A stretch of DNA of 64,000 nt from Sulfurospirillum halorespirans DSM 13726 (lineage in GTDB: Bacteria; Campylobacterota; Campylobacteria; Campylobacterales; Sulfurospirillaceae): NCBI RefSeq assembly GCF_001723605.1, contig NZ_CP017111.1:2728001-2792000 (forward strand). Reading direction: 5' to 3'. Positions 23,850-31,587 of the stretch are shown one piece after another. Numbering within the stretch: the first letter of the stretch is position 1; each line of letters begins with the position of its first letter. The position numbers and the translations under genes were made by a program. The notes below the pieces were generated by a model. The model was not told where the DNA came from. It made no database searches and saw only the letters and a program-made list of their open reading frames with translations.

Positions 23850-25139
23850 TTAGTTTACATGTAAAGCATGGAGTGAGAAATGAATCGTAAAATAATTTTG
23901 ATGTTCTACATGTAAATAACTCAAACGAAAGCCGTGTTTCTCAACAATGGCATTAGCGATGTAAAGCCCGAGCCCTAGACCACTGCTTGAACCCTCTACC
24001 GTTCGGTTAAATGCACGTGAAAAGTCGAGTCGTTCTTGGGGAATTTTATCGCCAAAACTGCTAATGCTGATGCTGTCACTGCACATATCGACTTCAACCC
24101 CATCGGCGGAGTGTTTCAGCGCATTGTCTAGGATATTTTTAAGGGCAGTGGCAAACAGTTCAAAGTCGACAATGACCAGTGGTGCCATCTCTTGGGGAGC
24201 GATATGAATGCGTTTGGTATCGCCTAAGAGGAGTAGATCCATCGCATGATCTAGTACATCGACGAGGCGGTACTCTTTGGCTTCGAGTATCCACTCGTTG
24301 GAGCTCAGTTTTTCGACTTTAACCATCTCGCCGAGTAAGGTTTCAAGGCGCTCAAAAATGCGCTCTAATTGAGGTTGTTGTTTGGCATTTTCAAGAGAAT
24401 TGGAGAGAATTTTCCCTTTCATAATGGGCGTTTTAAGCTCATGCAAAATGTTGCGCAAAAAGAGCGTTCGCGCCTCCTTAAGCAGGTGAATTTTCTGCAT
24501 CGCCACGTTAAATTCTGAAGCGATTTCTCCCAGTTCATCTTCGCTGTCTACCTCTATCACTTGAAATTTTTTGGTATCGCCGAAGGTGCGAATCGCACTT
24601 TTGAGGCTGCGAAGTCGCAACAGCTTACGAAGGACTATGCCAAAGAAAAGCAGTAAAAGCACGTTAATGACACCGCCTAAAATCCAAAGGCGATACAGTG
24701 AAATCACCTCAATATTTTCCAAAACGGTCGGCATCTCTCCCATTTCATCGTTACGAATATCAAAAAAGGGCAGCGGAAACCTATCTTCTCGCATCATTGG
24801 CATGATCATGGGTGGAGGAGGTGGGCGCCTGTGGACGAAATAGAGTTTATCTTGGTACTGAATCATATTGGAAAAAGGATCTTCGCGAAGTTTTTCACCC
24901 TTGTTGAGCAACGTATCTTTGTCTTGATTACTCACACGTACACCCAATTTTAAAAAGGTTGCTTCTTGATCAGAATCGTTATGCAGTATTGTTTTTGTCG
25001 CCATGAGAAACCGCTGAAAGGTAAAAAAGTGTAGATCGCTGATCTGTCTTTTGTATTCAAAGGCAAACGCAATATTAATGACCACCAACGTGAGGGCAAA
25101 AAAGATGGAAACGAGCGTTACGATTGATATTTTACGCAT
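23850..25139 (-). CDS. Sensor histidine kinase, ArsS-like
   Basis: A 429-residue membrane kinase counted from ATG 25139, which overlaps the response-regulator stop by 8 nt. Two membrane segments (about 8-28 and 145-170) enclose a periplasmic sensor with the proline and methionine-rich stretch HRRPPPPPMIMPMM. A HAMP-like region follows, then the phospho-His at about residue 233 in LRNILHELKTP and the ATP site GLGLGLYIANA. The RR-then-HK order and the H-box match the ArsRS family of Campylobacterota, which respond to acid or metabolic signals. The actual signal here is unknown. Confidence 0.85.
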   Translation of the reverse strand: MRKISIVTLVSIFFALTLVVINIAFAFEYKRQISDLHFFTFQRFLMATKTILHNDSDQEATFLKLGVRVSNQDKDTLLNKGEKLREDPFSNMIQYQDKLYFVHRRPPPPPMIMPMMREDRFPLPFFDIRNDEMGEMPTVLENIEVISLYRLWILGGVINVLLLLFFGIVLRKLLRLRSLKSAIRTFGDTKKFQVIEVDSEDELGEIASEFNVAMQKIHLLKEARTLFLRNILHELKTPIMKGKILSNSLENAKQQPQLERIFERLETLLGEMVKVEKLSSNEWILEAKEYRLVDVLDHAMDLLLLGDTKRIHIAPQEMAPLVIVDFELFATALKNILDNALKHSADGVEVDMCSDSISISSFGDKIPQERLDFSRAFNRTVEGSSSGLGLGLYIANAIVEKHGFRLSYLHVEHQNYFTIHFSLHALHVN

Positions 25140-25803
25140 TAACAAATTTATACCCAACCCCTCGCACCGAGAGAATAAACCGAGGCTTTTTAGGATCATC
25201 ACTGATTTTTTGGCGAATGCGTCCCATAATCACATCGATACTTTTAAGACTACTTTCGTACTTGATAGAGCCAATGTTCATCAGAAGCTCTTCGCGCGAG
25301 ATCACAAAACCCTCTTTTTTCAGCATGTACGAGACGATGTCATACTCTGCCATCGTCAGTCTCAGTTCATTTTTACCACGCTTGATGACGTGTCGCTCTT
25401 CATCAATGCTAAAGGTAAAAGCGGTAGGTTCATTGATTGTATTGCCACGTCTTAAAATCGCTCGAAGCCTGTAAGCGAGCTCTCTTGGATCGTACGGTTT
25501 TGGCAAAAAATCATCCGCACCACGCTCAAATCCCATCACTTTATCGCCCATGTCAGAACGTGCTGAGGAGATAATAATCGGAAGGGTTGGAATCGATTCA
25601 TGCACAATGCGGCAAATCTCCAAACCATCAATTTGAGGCAAAGAGAGATCTAAAACAAGCGCATCAAAGATGTCATGTTGGAGTGCTGTTAAACCATCCA
25701 AAGGCGTAAATGCCAGTACGGTTTCGATGTCCTCTTTTAAAAGAGATTCTTGAAGCAGTTGTGCGAGCTCAACGTCATCTTCGATCATTAAAATTTTAAT
25801 CAT
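25132..25803 (-). CDS. OmpR-family response regulator, ArsR-like (two-component)
   Basis: A 223-residue protein: receiver domain with Glu8-Asp9-Asp10 pocket, phosphoacceptor Asp52 (LVLDLSLPQ) and the KPYDPREL lysine, then a winged-helix DNA-binding domain ending IRQKISDDPKKPRFIL and VRGVGYKFVNA. It pairs with the kinase encoded immediately downstream with overlapping ends. Targets cannot be read. The EF-hand gene next door is separated by a terminator and need not be a target. Confidence 0.88.
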   Translation of the reverse strand: MIKILMIEDDVELAQLLQESLLKEDIETVLAFTPLDGLTALQHDIFDALVLDLSLPQIDGLEICRIVHESIPTLPIIISSARSDMGDKVMGFERGADDFLPKPYDPRELAYRLRAILRRGNTINEPTAFTFSIDEERHVIKRGKNELRLTMAEYDIVSYMLKKEGFVISREELLMNIGSIKYESSLKSIDVIMGRIRQKISDDPKKPRFILSVRGVGYKFVNA

Positions 25804-25844
25804 ATTTTGATTATAACGAAGATCAAGTAAATGAAAAGTAACAT

Positions 25845-25874
25845 AAAACCACGCCTTGCTTAGAGCGTGGTTTT
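25845..25874 (-). terminator. Terminator of the EF-hand gene
   Basis: AAAACCACGC (25845-25854) and GCGTGGTTTT (25865-25874) form a perfect 10-bp stem starting 4 nt after the EF-hand stop, with a T-run at the end when read leftward. Confidence 0.88.
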
Positions 25875-25878
25875 AGAC

Positions 25879-26814
25879 TTAGGCACTAAAGCTGACAGAG
25901 GTTCCAGTAAGAGTATTTTGAGAAGCGTAGTTTGCGATGATTTGCGCTAAAAGCGTTTGCATCAAGTCTTCACTACTGGTTGTACTCTCTTCTGTTGTAT
26001 CCGTTGTACCAGAACTTTCTGCTTGCGCAGAGTCTTGGTAGGTTCGAGCTTCAGTGGCGCTTACTGTACCATCTTTGTTGGTATCAGCGGCATCAAAATT
26101 CTCAGCCAATGCTTCATAGAGCGCAGAAAGGGCACTATCCGTTGATGAAGTCTCACTCGCCATAGCGGTAAGCTCATCCACAGTGTAACCCGTATCGTCC
26201 TCATCCTCAGAAGAAGATGATGTAGCTGATGGCGGGGGCGTGCCTCCAGCGGCCGATACTGTACTCATCTCTGTTGCATCGGTTGTCTCTAATGATGATT
26301 GCTGATAAGCCATTGCTTCAGCTGAAGTTACCTTACCATCACCATCGGTATCTGCTACATCGAAATTCTCCGAAATAGCTGAAAGTAAAGACGAAAGGTT
26401 CGTATCGGTTGAAGCAGTCTCTTCCGCCATAGCGGTAAGTTCTTCAGCGGTATAACCCGTATCTTCTTCACTTGATGATGATGTAGATGGCGGAGGTGGG
26501 GGCATACCTGACGCTATCGTCTCAGATTCTTCAGTTGTAAACAATGAACTTAGTTCATCCTCACTGATCGTTCCATCTCCATCACTGTCTAACGATGAAA
26601 AAGCACTACTAATAGTACTTTCGTCACTGTTTGACAATTCTAGAGCTGCACTGCTAAACTCAGCACTGTCAATAGCACCACTCGAATCAGAATCCATAGA
26701 TGTAAGCAACGCATCTACGAAATCTGAAGTACTCGAACTGGTACTACTGCTAGTACTGCTGCCATACGAACCGTACAAAGACGTTTCGTAGAGAGAATTT
26801 GAACTGACCGTCAT
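25879..26814 (-). CDS. EF-hand calcium-binding protein with internal duplication
   Basis: About 311 residues, very acidic and Ser/Thr rich. Four canonical EF loops are visible, beginning DSDSSGAIDSAE, DSDGDGTISEDE, DTDGDGKVTSAE and DTNKDGTVSATE. The last two each sit in a repeated module: proline run, Ser/Glu run, DTGYT-x-(E/D)ELTAMA, helix, EF loop, TYQ or AYQ. The start is ATG 26814 or 26817 after AAAGGAGGAG. The longer frame adds residues without likeness. There is no standard signal peptide, so location is uncertain, although comparable proteins are often surface linked. A 13-bp palindrome TGGGAATTTCCCA lies about 20 nt before the start. Confidence 0.8.
   Translation of the reverse strand: MTVSSNSLYETSLYGSYGSSTSSSTSSSTSDFVDALLTSMDSDSSGAIDSAEFSSAALELSNSDESTISSAFSSLDSDGDGTISEDELSSLFTTEESETIASGMPPPPPSTSSSSEEDTGYTAEELTAMAEETASTDTNLSSLLSAISENFDVADTDGDGKVTSAEAMAYQQSSLETTDATEMSTVSAAGGTPPPSATSSSSEDEDDTGYTVDELTAMASETSSTDSALSALYEALAENFDAADTNKDGTVSATEARTYQDSAQAESSGTTDTTEESTTSSEDLMQTLLAQIIANYASQNTLTGTSVSFSA
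26026..26505 (-). repeat. Tandem duplication inside the EF-hand gene
   Basis: Codons for the module at about 26290-26505 recur at 26026-26238 with clear protein similarity (DTGYTAEELTAMAEE versus DTGYTVDELTAMASE, and DVADTDGDGKV versus DAADTNKDGTV), including the proline hinge before each. Confidence 0.75.
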
Positions 26815-26899
26815 CATCTCCTCCTTTGTTTGGCTTGGGAATTTCCCAGTAGCAATCCTATCACCGATGCGGTAAACAGTGGGTAACAATGAAAAAAGT

Positions 26900-26911
26900 T
26901 TTACATGTAAA
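26900..26911. repeat. TTTACATGTAAA palindrome, intergenic copy
   Basis: In the spacer between the EF-hand start and the receptor stop, 33 nt from a second copy. Confidence 0.9.
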
Positions 26912-26932
26912 GGCTTTTGGGGATCAAAAACC

Positions 26933-26942
26933 TTACATGTAA
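26933..26942. repeat. TTACATGTAA palindrome, intergenic copy
   Basis: Second copy in this spacer, about 30 nt beyond the receptor stop codon in the direction of transcription, placed where a 3' hairpin could act. Confidence 0.85.
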
Positions 26943-26971
26943 AGAAGAAAATACCTCTTGGGTCACCTTTT

Positions 26972-29278
26972 TTAGAAGGTGTATTTCATACTTAGGGTGA
27001 AACTGCGCGGATCGCCATAGTAGAGATTGCCATAACCCGAATTCATCGCATTGGCGTAATAGGTCTCATCGAAGAGATTTTCCACATTGAGTTTGATATA
27101 GAGATTTTTGTTCACTTGGTACTTCGCAAAAAGACCCACTAAGGTACGATCATCAACCGTTTGTCCCCATGTCCCAACGCTTTTCGTTGCCGCGTCTATG
27201 CTTGCTCCCAATGTCGTCTGAAGGGTTGGCATAAAGTACGTACTCGCGATCTTAAAGACCTTAATCGTTGCATCAAAACTCTCTTTTTGATACTGCGTAT
27301 AACCGCCTAAAACATTCCAATTTTCTGCTAGTTCGCCTGCAAAACTGATATCAAAGCCCTTGGTTTCGGTTGTACCGCTTGCGTTGTAGCAGTAACCTTT
27401 GCAGATATTAGTGGCATCATACGGCACACTTTCATCCAAAATGGCTTCATTCTCTTTGATGATTTTAAAAAGAGCCAGTGAAGTATTGAGTTTGCCGCCT
27501 AAGAATTCACCTTTAACCCCCGCTTCATAACTTTTCCCCACTTCGGGATCTAATAAGCTTCCACTCGCGTTTTTAACCGATTGTGGATTGAAAATATCGG
27601 CGTAGCTGATATACGCACTTGCCCAATCATTAAGCGTATAAACTAACCCAGCGTAGGGTGTTAATTCACCATCTTCCTTCATTCGTTCATCATAACCATC
27701 CGAGTCTGTATACGAATAGTCATACCAACTGGCACGACTTCCAATGATGAGCTTCAAAGAGTCACTCAAACTCAAACGCGCTGCACTATAAATCCCTTCT
27801 TGTTTTGTGACGACGGAGCCGTTACCGCTTAAAACAAGATTGGGGTACGGAACGCTGGTGGTTGGATCAAAGGTATAGAGATTGGTCGTAATATAGGTAT
27901 TATCACCATAATTTATATCGTCCAATGTTCGTTTGGACCAATTCCCTCCAAAGATGAATTCATGCTCTCTTCCAAGAAAGGCAACAGGCCCTGAGAGAAA
28001 CAGATCTACATCGCGACTGACCTCTTCGCTCTCTTGTCCCCAACGGTAAAACGTTGCATCGCCTGTATCGGAGTCAAAACCATAGTAATTGCCAAAGAGC
28101 CAATCCGCATCCGCTTTCATACGCGAAGCGGAGACTTTGAGTTTCCAGTCTTTGGGCAGTTCTTGATCTAACTTTACGACCGTTGTTAAACTCTCTTTAT
28201 CCCATTTATTCCACGAAGGCGCAAGCAGTGTAGAGCTACTCCAATGCAAATCACTGCCATCATTGGCGGTTGGAAGTCCGTTGCGATCTGCCGTGGTATC
28301 GTAAATATTTTGGTAATAGACCATAGCACTGAGCATCGTACTCTCGCTCACATCCGCTTCGATAATACCGTAAAATGCCTGCTTTTTCCCGCCCAAATAA
28401 TCACGAAAAGAGTCATACTCTTCGCCTACAGCCACCACGCGCGCACGAATACTTTTAGACTCATTAAGCGCACCTGACGCATCTGCCACGACGCGATGGG
28501 TATCCCATGAACCCACACTGGCTTCCACAGAAGCGTACGGCTCTGCTGTTGGACGTTTGCGAACGATGTTCACCACACCACCAGGCTCTCCAGCCCCATT
28601 GAGCAGCCCCGAAGCGCCGATTAACACTTCGGTATGATCAATAATGGCACCATCAGGTGCCGTTACCACACCACCGTCAATGCCTGAACCCGAAGGCATG
28701 CCGTCGTATTGTACTTTCATCGTATAACCACGAGAAATATAGTTGTTGCGATCACTGTCTGCTGTGGTTGTCGTCACACTGGGCGTTAAGGCTAGAACAC
28801 TTTTCATATCGTTGAGTCCAAAATCATCCATCGTTTGGCGTGTCACAACCTGCACGGTTTGAGGTGTTTCGCGCAACGAGAGGGTCAATTTTGTTGCGGT
28901 ACTGGTTTGCGGTGTCGTGTAAGAACCCGTTCCTTCGGTTATGGACGACTGTTCTGCCGCATGAATCGTAATGGCATCGAGTGCAACATTGGAATTTTTT
29001 TCTCGAATAATGATCGTATCATTTTCGATGACCGCTTCAAGCTCCGTGCCTTGAAGTAGTTTATCGAGGGCATTTTTCACCCCTTCAATTGCGTCTATTT
29101 TGGGAGCCATTTTGCCTTGAAGCAGTTTACCATCGGCAATGTAGGGCATATGCGACTCTATGGCGATTTTCTTGATCGCCTCTTCCAAGCTCTGTTTCTC
29201 GACGCTAAAACTCTGCGCGTATAAGCCTGAATATAAGGCTAAACCTAGAGCAATTTTTGAATACGTGATGCCCGTCAT
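26972..29278 (-). CDS. TonB-dependent siderophore receptor with signalling domain (FecA type)
   Basis: A 768-residue outer-membrane receptor. After a signal peptide (to about residue 22) comes a secretin/TonB short N-terminal (STN) domain (about 23-95) used to signal to an anti-sigma factor. Next is a plug with LRETPQTVQVVTRQTMDDFG and GLLNGAGEPGGVVNIVRK, then a 22-strand barrel ending in FTLSMKYTF with the terminal Phe needed for insertion. The plug signature fits ferric siderophore receptors of the FhuE/FpvA kind. FecR- and FecI-like genes lie just upstream in the same direction, with a 33-bp palindrome ahead of this gene. The siderophore is unknown. Confidence 0.92.
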   Translation of the reverse strand: MTGITYSKIALGLALYSGLYAQSFSVEKQSLEEAIKKIAIESHMPYIADGKLLQGKMAPKIDAIEGVKNALDKLLQGTELEAVIENDTIIIREKNSNVALDAITIHAAEQSSITEGTGSYTTPQTSTATKLTLSLRETPQTVQVVTRQTMDDFGLNDMKSVLALTPSVTTTTADSDRNNYISRGYTMKVQYDGMPSGSGIDGGVVTAPDGAIIDHTEVLIGASGLLNGAGEPGGVVNIVRKRPTAEPYASVEASVGSWDTHRVVADASGALNESKSIRARVVAVGEEYDSFRDYLGGKKQAFYGIIEADVSESTMLSAMVYYQNIYDTTADRNGLPTANDGSDLHWSSSTLLAPSWNKWDKESLTTVVKLDQELPKDWKLKVSASRMKADADWLFGNYYGFDSDTGDATFYRWGQESEEVSRDVDLFLSGPVAFLGREHEFIFGGNWSKRTLDDINYGDNTYITTNLYTFDPTTSVPYPNLVLSGNGSVVTKQEGIYSAARLSLSDSLKLIIGSRASWYDYSYTDSDGYDERMKEDGELTPYAGLVYTLNDWASAYISYADIFNPQSVKNASGSLLDPEVGKSYEAGVKGEFLGGKLNTSLALFKIIKENEAILDESVPYDATNICKGYCYNASGTTETKGFDISFAGELAENWNVLGGYTQYQKESFDATIKVFKIASTYFMPTLQTTLGASIDAATKSVGTWGQTVDDRTLVGLFAKYQVNKNLYIKLNVENLFDETYYANAMNSGYGNLYYGDPRSFTLSMKYTF

Positions 29279-29296
29279 CTCTTCTCCTCGTTTTAT

Positions 29297-29329
29297 TTAT
29301 AATTTTGAGAACTGTTCTCTAAATTATAA
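29297..29329. promoter_or_regulatory. 33-bp near-perfect palindrome before the receptor gene
   Basis: TTATAATTTTGAGAAC and GTTCTCTAAATTATAA face each other across one base with a single mismatch. It lies 19 nt upstream of the receptor start. It may be an operator or an RNA hairpin controlling receptor expression separately from fecI-fecR. Confidence 0.65.
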
Positions 29330-29372
29330 GACGCAGAACGTTTCAAAAATGGATATACCATCTCAAAAAAAG

Positions 29373-30320
29373 TTACAACTTTTGACGAATATAGAGCGCA
29401 TCTGCCTTTTTGTCGACTTTCAGCGCGTAGATTTTAGTAAGGGCTCGTAAAAATTTATCGACTTCATCTGTCGCAAATGAACCCGAAATAGAGAAGTTTT
29501 GCACCTCTTTTTGGACGGAGATGTTTAAATCTTGGTAGTGTTTAAATTCATCCAACGCGCTTTGCAGCGTCTCATCATGAAACACAAGAATGCCCTCTTT
29601 CCATGAAGCAATATTTGCGATGGGGACATTTTTGAGGCTCATCTGATTGTTTTGCGTATCGAATGAGAGTTTTTTCCCTTGCGTCAATGTTGCAAGAGGT
29701 TCTTTTTCGGCGGTTTCAACGCTCACGATCCCTTCTATCACACTGACCTCTACACGGTTGTTGTAGTTTTTGACCTCAAAATGGGTGCCTAAAACTTTAA
29801 TGTTTAGCTTTCCTGCGTGGACGATAAAAGGCCTATCAGGATTTTTCGCCACATCAAAAAGCGCTTTTCCCTCTTCTAGCGTTATTTCACGTTTTGTATT
29901 GGCGTAACGCATCACTGCTTTGGTTTTGACATCCAAAAGCACCGTCGAGTCATCGGGCAAAAGCACCTGTTGCGTTTGTTTTTCAGTCGCGTAGCTGTGC
30001 GGTACAAAAAAAGCGAGGTAGCGTTCGTACACGCCTAGACAGAGCACAAGAAGGATTGAAGCGGCGATAGCAAAGTATTTATTTCGTCTGAAAATAGCCT
30101 CTCGTTTGATCTCTTGATGCACGCTTTGAACGATTTCGTCTTTCACATTTTTTGAAAGTGTTGCATACAACGACGCCATTTTCTGTACGTTTTCAAAGGC
30201 TTCTTGATGCTCAGGGTTCTCCTCACACCACACTTCAAATGCCTCTTGTTGCGCTGGCGTAAACCCCTCTTTCTTACAGGTGAAAAAATAACTCGCTTGG
30301 TTTTGAAGGGTTGTTTTCAT
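29373..30320 (-). CDS. FecR-family anti-sigma factor / sigma regulator
   Basis: A 315-residue protein from ATG 30320, whose ATGA overlaps the sigma-factor stop. The short N-terminal domain has VWCEENPEHQEAF, the usual FecR N-terminal motif. One membrane segment follows near residue 90 (FAIAASILLVLCLGVY), then the periplasmic FecR domain with LPDDSTVLLDVKT and FIVHAGKLNIKVLGTHFEV, and a C-terminal STN-like fold. It holds the sigma factor at the membrane until the receptor's STN domain signals ligand binding. Confidence 0.9.
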   Translation of the reverse strand: MKTTLQNQASYFFTCKKEGFTPAQQEAFEVWCEENPEHQEAFENVQKMASLYATLSKNVKDEIVQSVHQEIKREAIFRRNKYFAIAASILLVLCLGVYERYLAFFVPHSYATEKQTQQVLLPDDSTVLLDVKTKAVMRYANTKREITLEEGKALFDVAKNPDRPFIVHAGKLNIKVLGTHFEVKNYNNRVEVSVIEGIVSVETAEKEPLATLTQGKKLSFDTQNNQMSLKNVPIANIASWKEGILVFHDETLQSALDEFKHYQDLNISVQKEVQNFSISGSFATDEVDKFLRALTKIYALKVDKKADALYIRQKL

Positions 30321-30799
30321 GCGTCGTTCCACTCTTTGTGCTGGATATATTCGGTCAGTTTGGCAGTCGCGCTGATAATGTATTTTTGGACACTGTTGAG
30401 ATTGAGGTTCAGCATAGAGGCGATCTCTTTTTTACTGTAACCTTCTATTACATGTAAAACAAAAACGTGTTTGAGGTGTCTGGGAAGTGCCCCCAGCGCT
30501 TCAACAAGCATCGCATCTTTGAGGCTTTCAAAAACAATCGCATCGGGCTGTTCGTGCGCATTGCAGCAGTGATGCTCCTCTTCGTAGGCAATAAACGTTC
30601 GATTCTTTTCCCTACGCGTTGCATCAATCACGATATTTCGAGCCACTTTGTATAAAAAGGCTCTCTCATTTTCGATGATCACATCTTTTGATTTTTCAAT
30701 GGTTTTGGCATAGGTTTCTTGTGTAATGTCCATGGCAAGTTCTCGATCACCCACCATTTTTTGCACAAAATAGACCAATTCTTTGTAGTATTTTAGCAT
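30317..30799 (-). CDS. FecI-like ECF sigma factor
   Basis: A 160-residue sigma-70 family protein with region 2 (MVGDRELAMDITQETYAK and ARNIVIDATRREKNR) and region 4 (LPRHLKHVFVLHVIEGYSKKEIASML), with no region 1 or 3. It directs RNA polymerase to the receptor promoter once freed from the FecR-like protein. It is the first gene of the unit, and a Fur-box-like palindrome lies 15-43 nt upstream, so iron should repress it. A palindrome copy (30448-30457) inside region 4 encodes part of the V-L-H-V-I segment. Confidence 0.9.
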   Translation of the reverse strand: MLKYYKELVYFVQKMVGDRELAMDITQETYAKTIEKSKDVIIENERAFLYKVARNIVIDATRREKNRTFIAYEEEHHCCNAHEQPDAIVFESLKDAMLVEALGALPRHLKHVFVLHVIEGYSKKEIASMLNLNLNSVQKYIISATAKLTEYIQHKEWNDA

Positions 30800-30813
30800 C
30801 GCTCGTTTTCATT

Positions 30814-30842
30814 TGTTTTGATAGATATTATCAAAACAAAAT
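30814..30842. promoter_or_regulatory. Fur-box-like palindrome before fecI
   Basis: Twelve-base arms TTTGTTTTGATA and TATCAAAACAAA around GATAT. The centre, TGATAGATATTATCA, matches the Fur 7-1-7 consensus TGATAATNATTATCA at all but two positions. Overlap with the expected fecI promoter fits iron repression by Fur. Confidence 0.65.
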
Positions 30843-30874
30843 TTAGAGTTCACTGAGAAAAGCGACTACACGTT

Positions 30875-30886
30875 TACATGTAAAGC
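30875..30886. repeat. TTTACATGTAAA palindrome, intergenic copy
   Basis: Between the fecI control region and the kdpE stop. It is the only hairpin-forming sequence seen after kdpE. Confidence 0.9.
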
Positions 30887-30903
30887 ATTTTTCACCCCAA
30901 CTT

Positions 30904-31587
30904 TTATCCAAACCGATACCCCACACCTGAAATGGTGATGAGTAATTGAGGTCGATTGGGGTCGATTTCGATTTTTTTGCGAAGTTGATTGACAAACACA
31001 CGCAGTATTTTGGTATCGTTTTGGTAGCCTACACCCCAGACATTTTTTAGGATTTGCGCATGGGTTAGGGCTTTGCCACTGTTTTGCATGAAAAATTTTA
31101 AAAGGCTAAATTCGAGTGGAGTGAGATGCAACGCTACATCATTGAGTTTAAATTCTCGTTTTTCAAGATCAAGTTCCAACGTGCCAACTTTGAGCAGTGG
31201 CGTGCTCTCTTTTTTGAGCGCATGTCTGAGTGCAGAGTTGATGCGAGCAACGAGTTCTCCTGTAAAAAAGGGTTTCACCACATAATCATCCGCTCCAAGA
31301 TTGAGTGAATCCACGATCTCTTGTTCGCTATTTCGTGCCGAGACAATAATGATGGGAATGTTGCTAAACCCGCGTATTTTTTCGACAAAAAGCTTTCCAT
31401 CACCATCGGGAAGCCCTAAATCTAACAAAATGAGATCGGGATTAAACGCAATCATGTGCGACATACCCTCTTTTTGACTGCCACACACTTTGAGTAAAAA
31501 AGCGTGCTCTTCAAGGCTCACTTCAAGAAGCTTTTGGATCTGTTTATCGTCTTCGATGATCAAAATTTTATATTTGGGTTGGGACAC
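30904..31587 (-). CDS. kdpE: KdpE, response regulator for potassium transport
   Basis: A 227-residue OmpR-family regulator with pocket Glu12-Asp13-Asp14, phosphoacceptor Asp56 (LILLDLGLP) and the lysine in VVKPFFTGEL, followed by a winged helix ending in ISGVGYRFG. Phosphorylated by KdpD under potassium limitation or osmotic stress, it activates the kdp pump genes. It is the last of five genes and overlaps kdpD by one base. Confidence 0.92.
   Translation of the reverse strand: MSQPKYKILIIEDDKQIQKLLEVSLEEHAFLLKVCGSQKEGMSHMIAFNPDLILLDLGLPDGDGKLFVEKIRGFSNIPIIIVSARNSEQEIVDSLNLGADDYVVKPFFTGELVARINSALRHALKKESTPLLKVGTLELDLEKREFKLNDVALHLTPLEFSLLKFFMQNSGKALTHAQILKNVWGVGYQNDTKILRVFVNQLRKKIEIDPNRPQLLITISGVGYRFG

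Noticed and set aside
26818-26890. Riboswitch-like leader before the EF-hand gene
   Set aside because: It has two small stems (ACCG/CGGT and TGGGAA/TTCCCA), but no conserved block of a known riboswitch class could be recognised.
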